Shown piece after piece: positions 63,695 to 64,000 of a stretch of 64,000 bases of DNA. The translations under genes were made by a program, and so were the position numbers. Location: positions 534,042-598,041 of the forward strand of contig NZ_JACCBX010000002.1 of assembly GCF_013409995.1 (NCBI RefSeq). The letters are read 5' to 3'. Source of the stretch: Neobacillus driksii (GTDB taxonomy: Bacteria > Bacillota > Bacilli > Bacillales > Cytobacillaceae). The notes under the pieces were generated by a model. The model worked only from the letters and a program-made list of their open reading frames with translations. It did not search any database and was not told the origin of the DNA. Within the stretch, counting starts at the first letter, position 1, and each line of letters starts with the position of its first letter.

Positions 63695-64000
63695 AAGAAT
63701 CCTCCTCATCGGAATAGCTAATTATGGTTCTAGGCAAATATTCGACTGTCAAGAAGATATTTCCTTTATTTTTGATATTTAATTTCATTACCGCAAAATA
63801 ATTGCAAATTAAACAACTTTATTATCTCTGTACAACTGATTTATGCAGTTAACATAATACAGATAATAATGGATTAATTCACTTTTTATTCCACTAACCT
63901 GCCCCTTCGTATTATAAGGTTAGCCAGAATGCTAAATATTTCTGGTTGACCTTATTTATTTTGGTCTTATTATATCAGTAGCCAGGGTAGAACGTATCTG
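63695..64000. other. Intergenic end of window with composite repeat copy 26
   Basis: AT-rich DNA; at 63890-63960 a left arm CCACTAACCTGCCCCTTCGT and a hairpin AAGGTTAGCCAGAA / TTCTGGTTGACCTT. No gene recognised. Confidence 0.6.

Noticed and set aside
38850..63960. Canonical integron cassette array
   Set aside because: Arms contain GTTAGTT but not the GTTRRRY/RYYYAAC core pair, genes point both ways, and no integrase is present; only the layout is cassette-like.

Overview
The window is low-GC Firmicute DNA, most like a soil Bacillaceae (Bacillus/Neobacillus/Peribacillus group). The evidence is strong GGAGG ribosome binding sites, frequent TTG and GTG starts, AT-rich intergenic DNA, two TPP riboswitches, a heterocycloanthracin-type bacteriocin precursor and families common in spore formers (DUF3231, DUF4256, CBO0543-like, VanW, VanZ). 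No rRNA, tRNA, CRISPR array, transposase or integrase was recognised.

Layout. 1-1.0 kb: start of a thiazole-bacteriocin maturation gene and, next to it, a Cys-rich heterocycloanthracin/sonorensin-like precursor. 1.2-10.5 kb: two thiamin operons on the minus strand, each behind its own TPP riboswitch. One is thiM-thiD-thiE. The other is thiW followed by a LuxE-like acyl-activating enzyme, a LuxC-like acyl reductase, an ABC importer of the NMT1/SsuABC type and a short-chain dehydrogenase. Together these read as a salvage route in which a carboxylic acid is imported, activated, reduced to an aldehyde and then an alcohol, and passed to ThiM or ThiD. This is the best candidate for an undescribed system. 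10.7-38.4 kb: ordinary chromosomal genes: a Gfo/Idh oxidoreductase beside a LacI-type palindrome, HAD hydrolase, UspA, SstT, CidAB-like pair with LysR, MHYT histidine kinase, OatA-like acyltransferase, a decayed VanRS-like two-component system beside an intact VanZ, AhpD/Rrf2, VanW, polysaccharide deacetylase, GH3 glucosidase, an orphan TubZ/FtsZ-like GTPase, LMW phosphatase and a PadR-controlled ABC exporter.

38.9-64 kb: a strikingly different accessory region. Almost every gene is a single small unit (VOC, DinB, GNAT, methyltransferase, deoxyribosyltransferase-like, YCII, L,D-transpeptidase, DUF2277, CBO0543-like membrane proteins) separated from the next by a copy of one composite hairpin repeat: about 25 full or partial copies, all in one orientation, and none seen before 38.8 kb. 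Many genes here are broken by frameshifts, stops or deletions. The layout resembles a gene-cassette array but has no canonical integron parts.

The 54-62 kb part also holds a TetR-type network: one decayed and one intact paralogous TetR gene, and related palindromes before a DinB gene, a thioesterase and an SDR/old-yellow-enzyme/quinone-reductase cluster.

Three other intergenic stretches (7.8, 15.5 and 22.1-22.5 kb) carry unrelated short repeats of similar design, each unit an imperfect hairpin. All calls are from reading the sequence only; starts were chosen by ribosome binding sites, and family names rest on recognised motifs.
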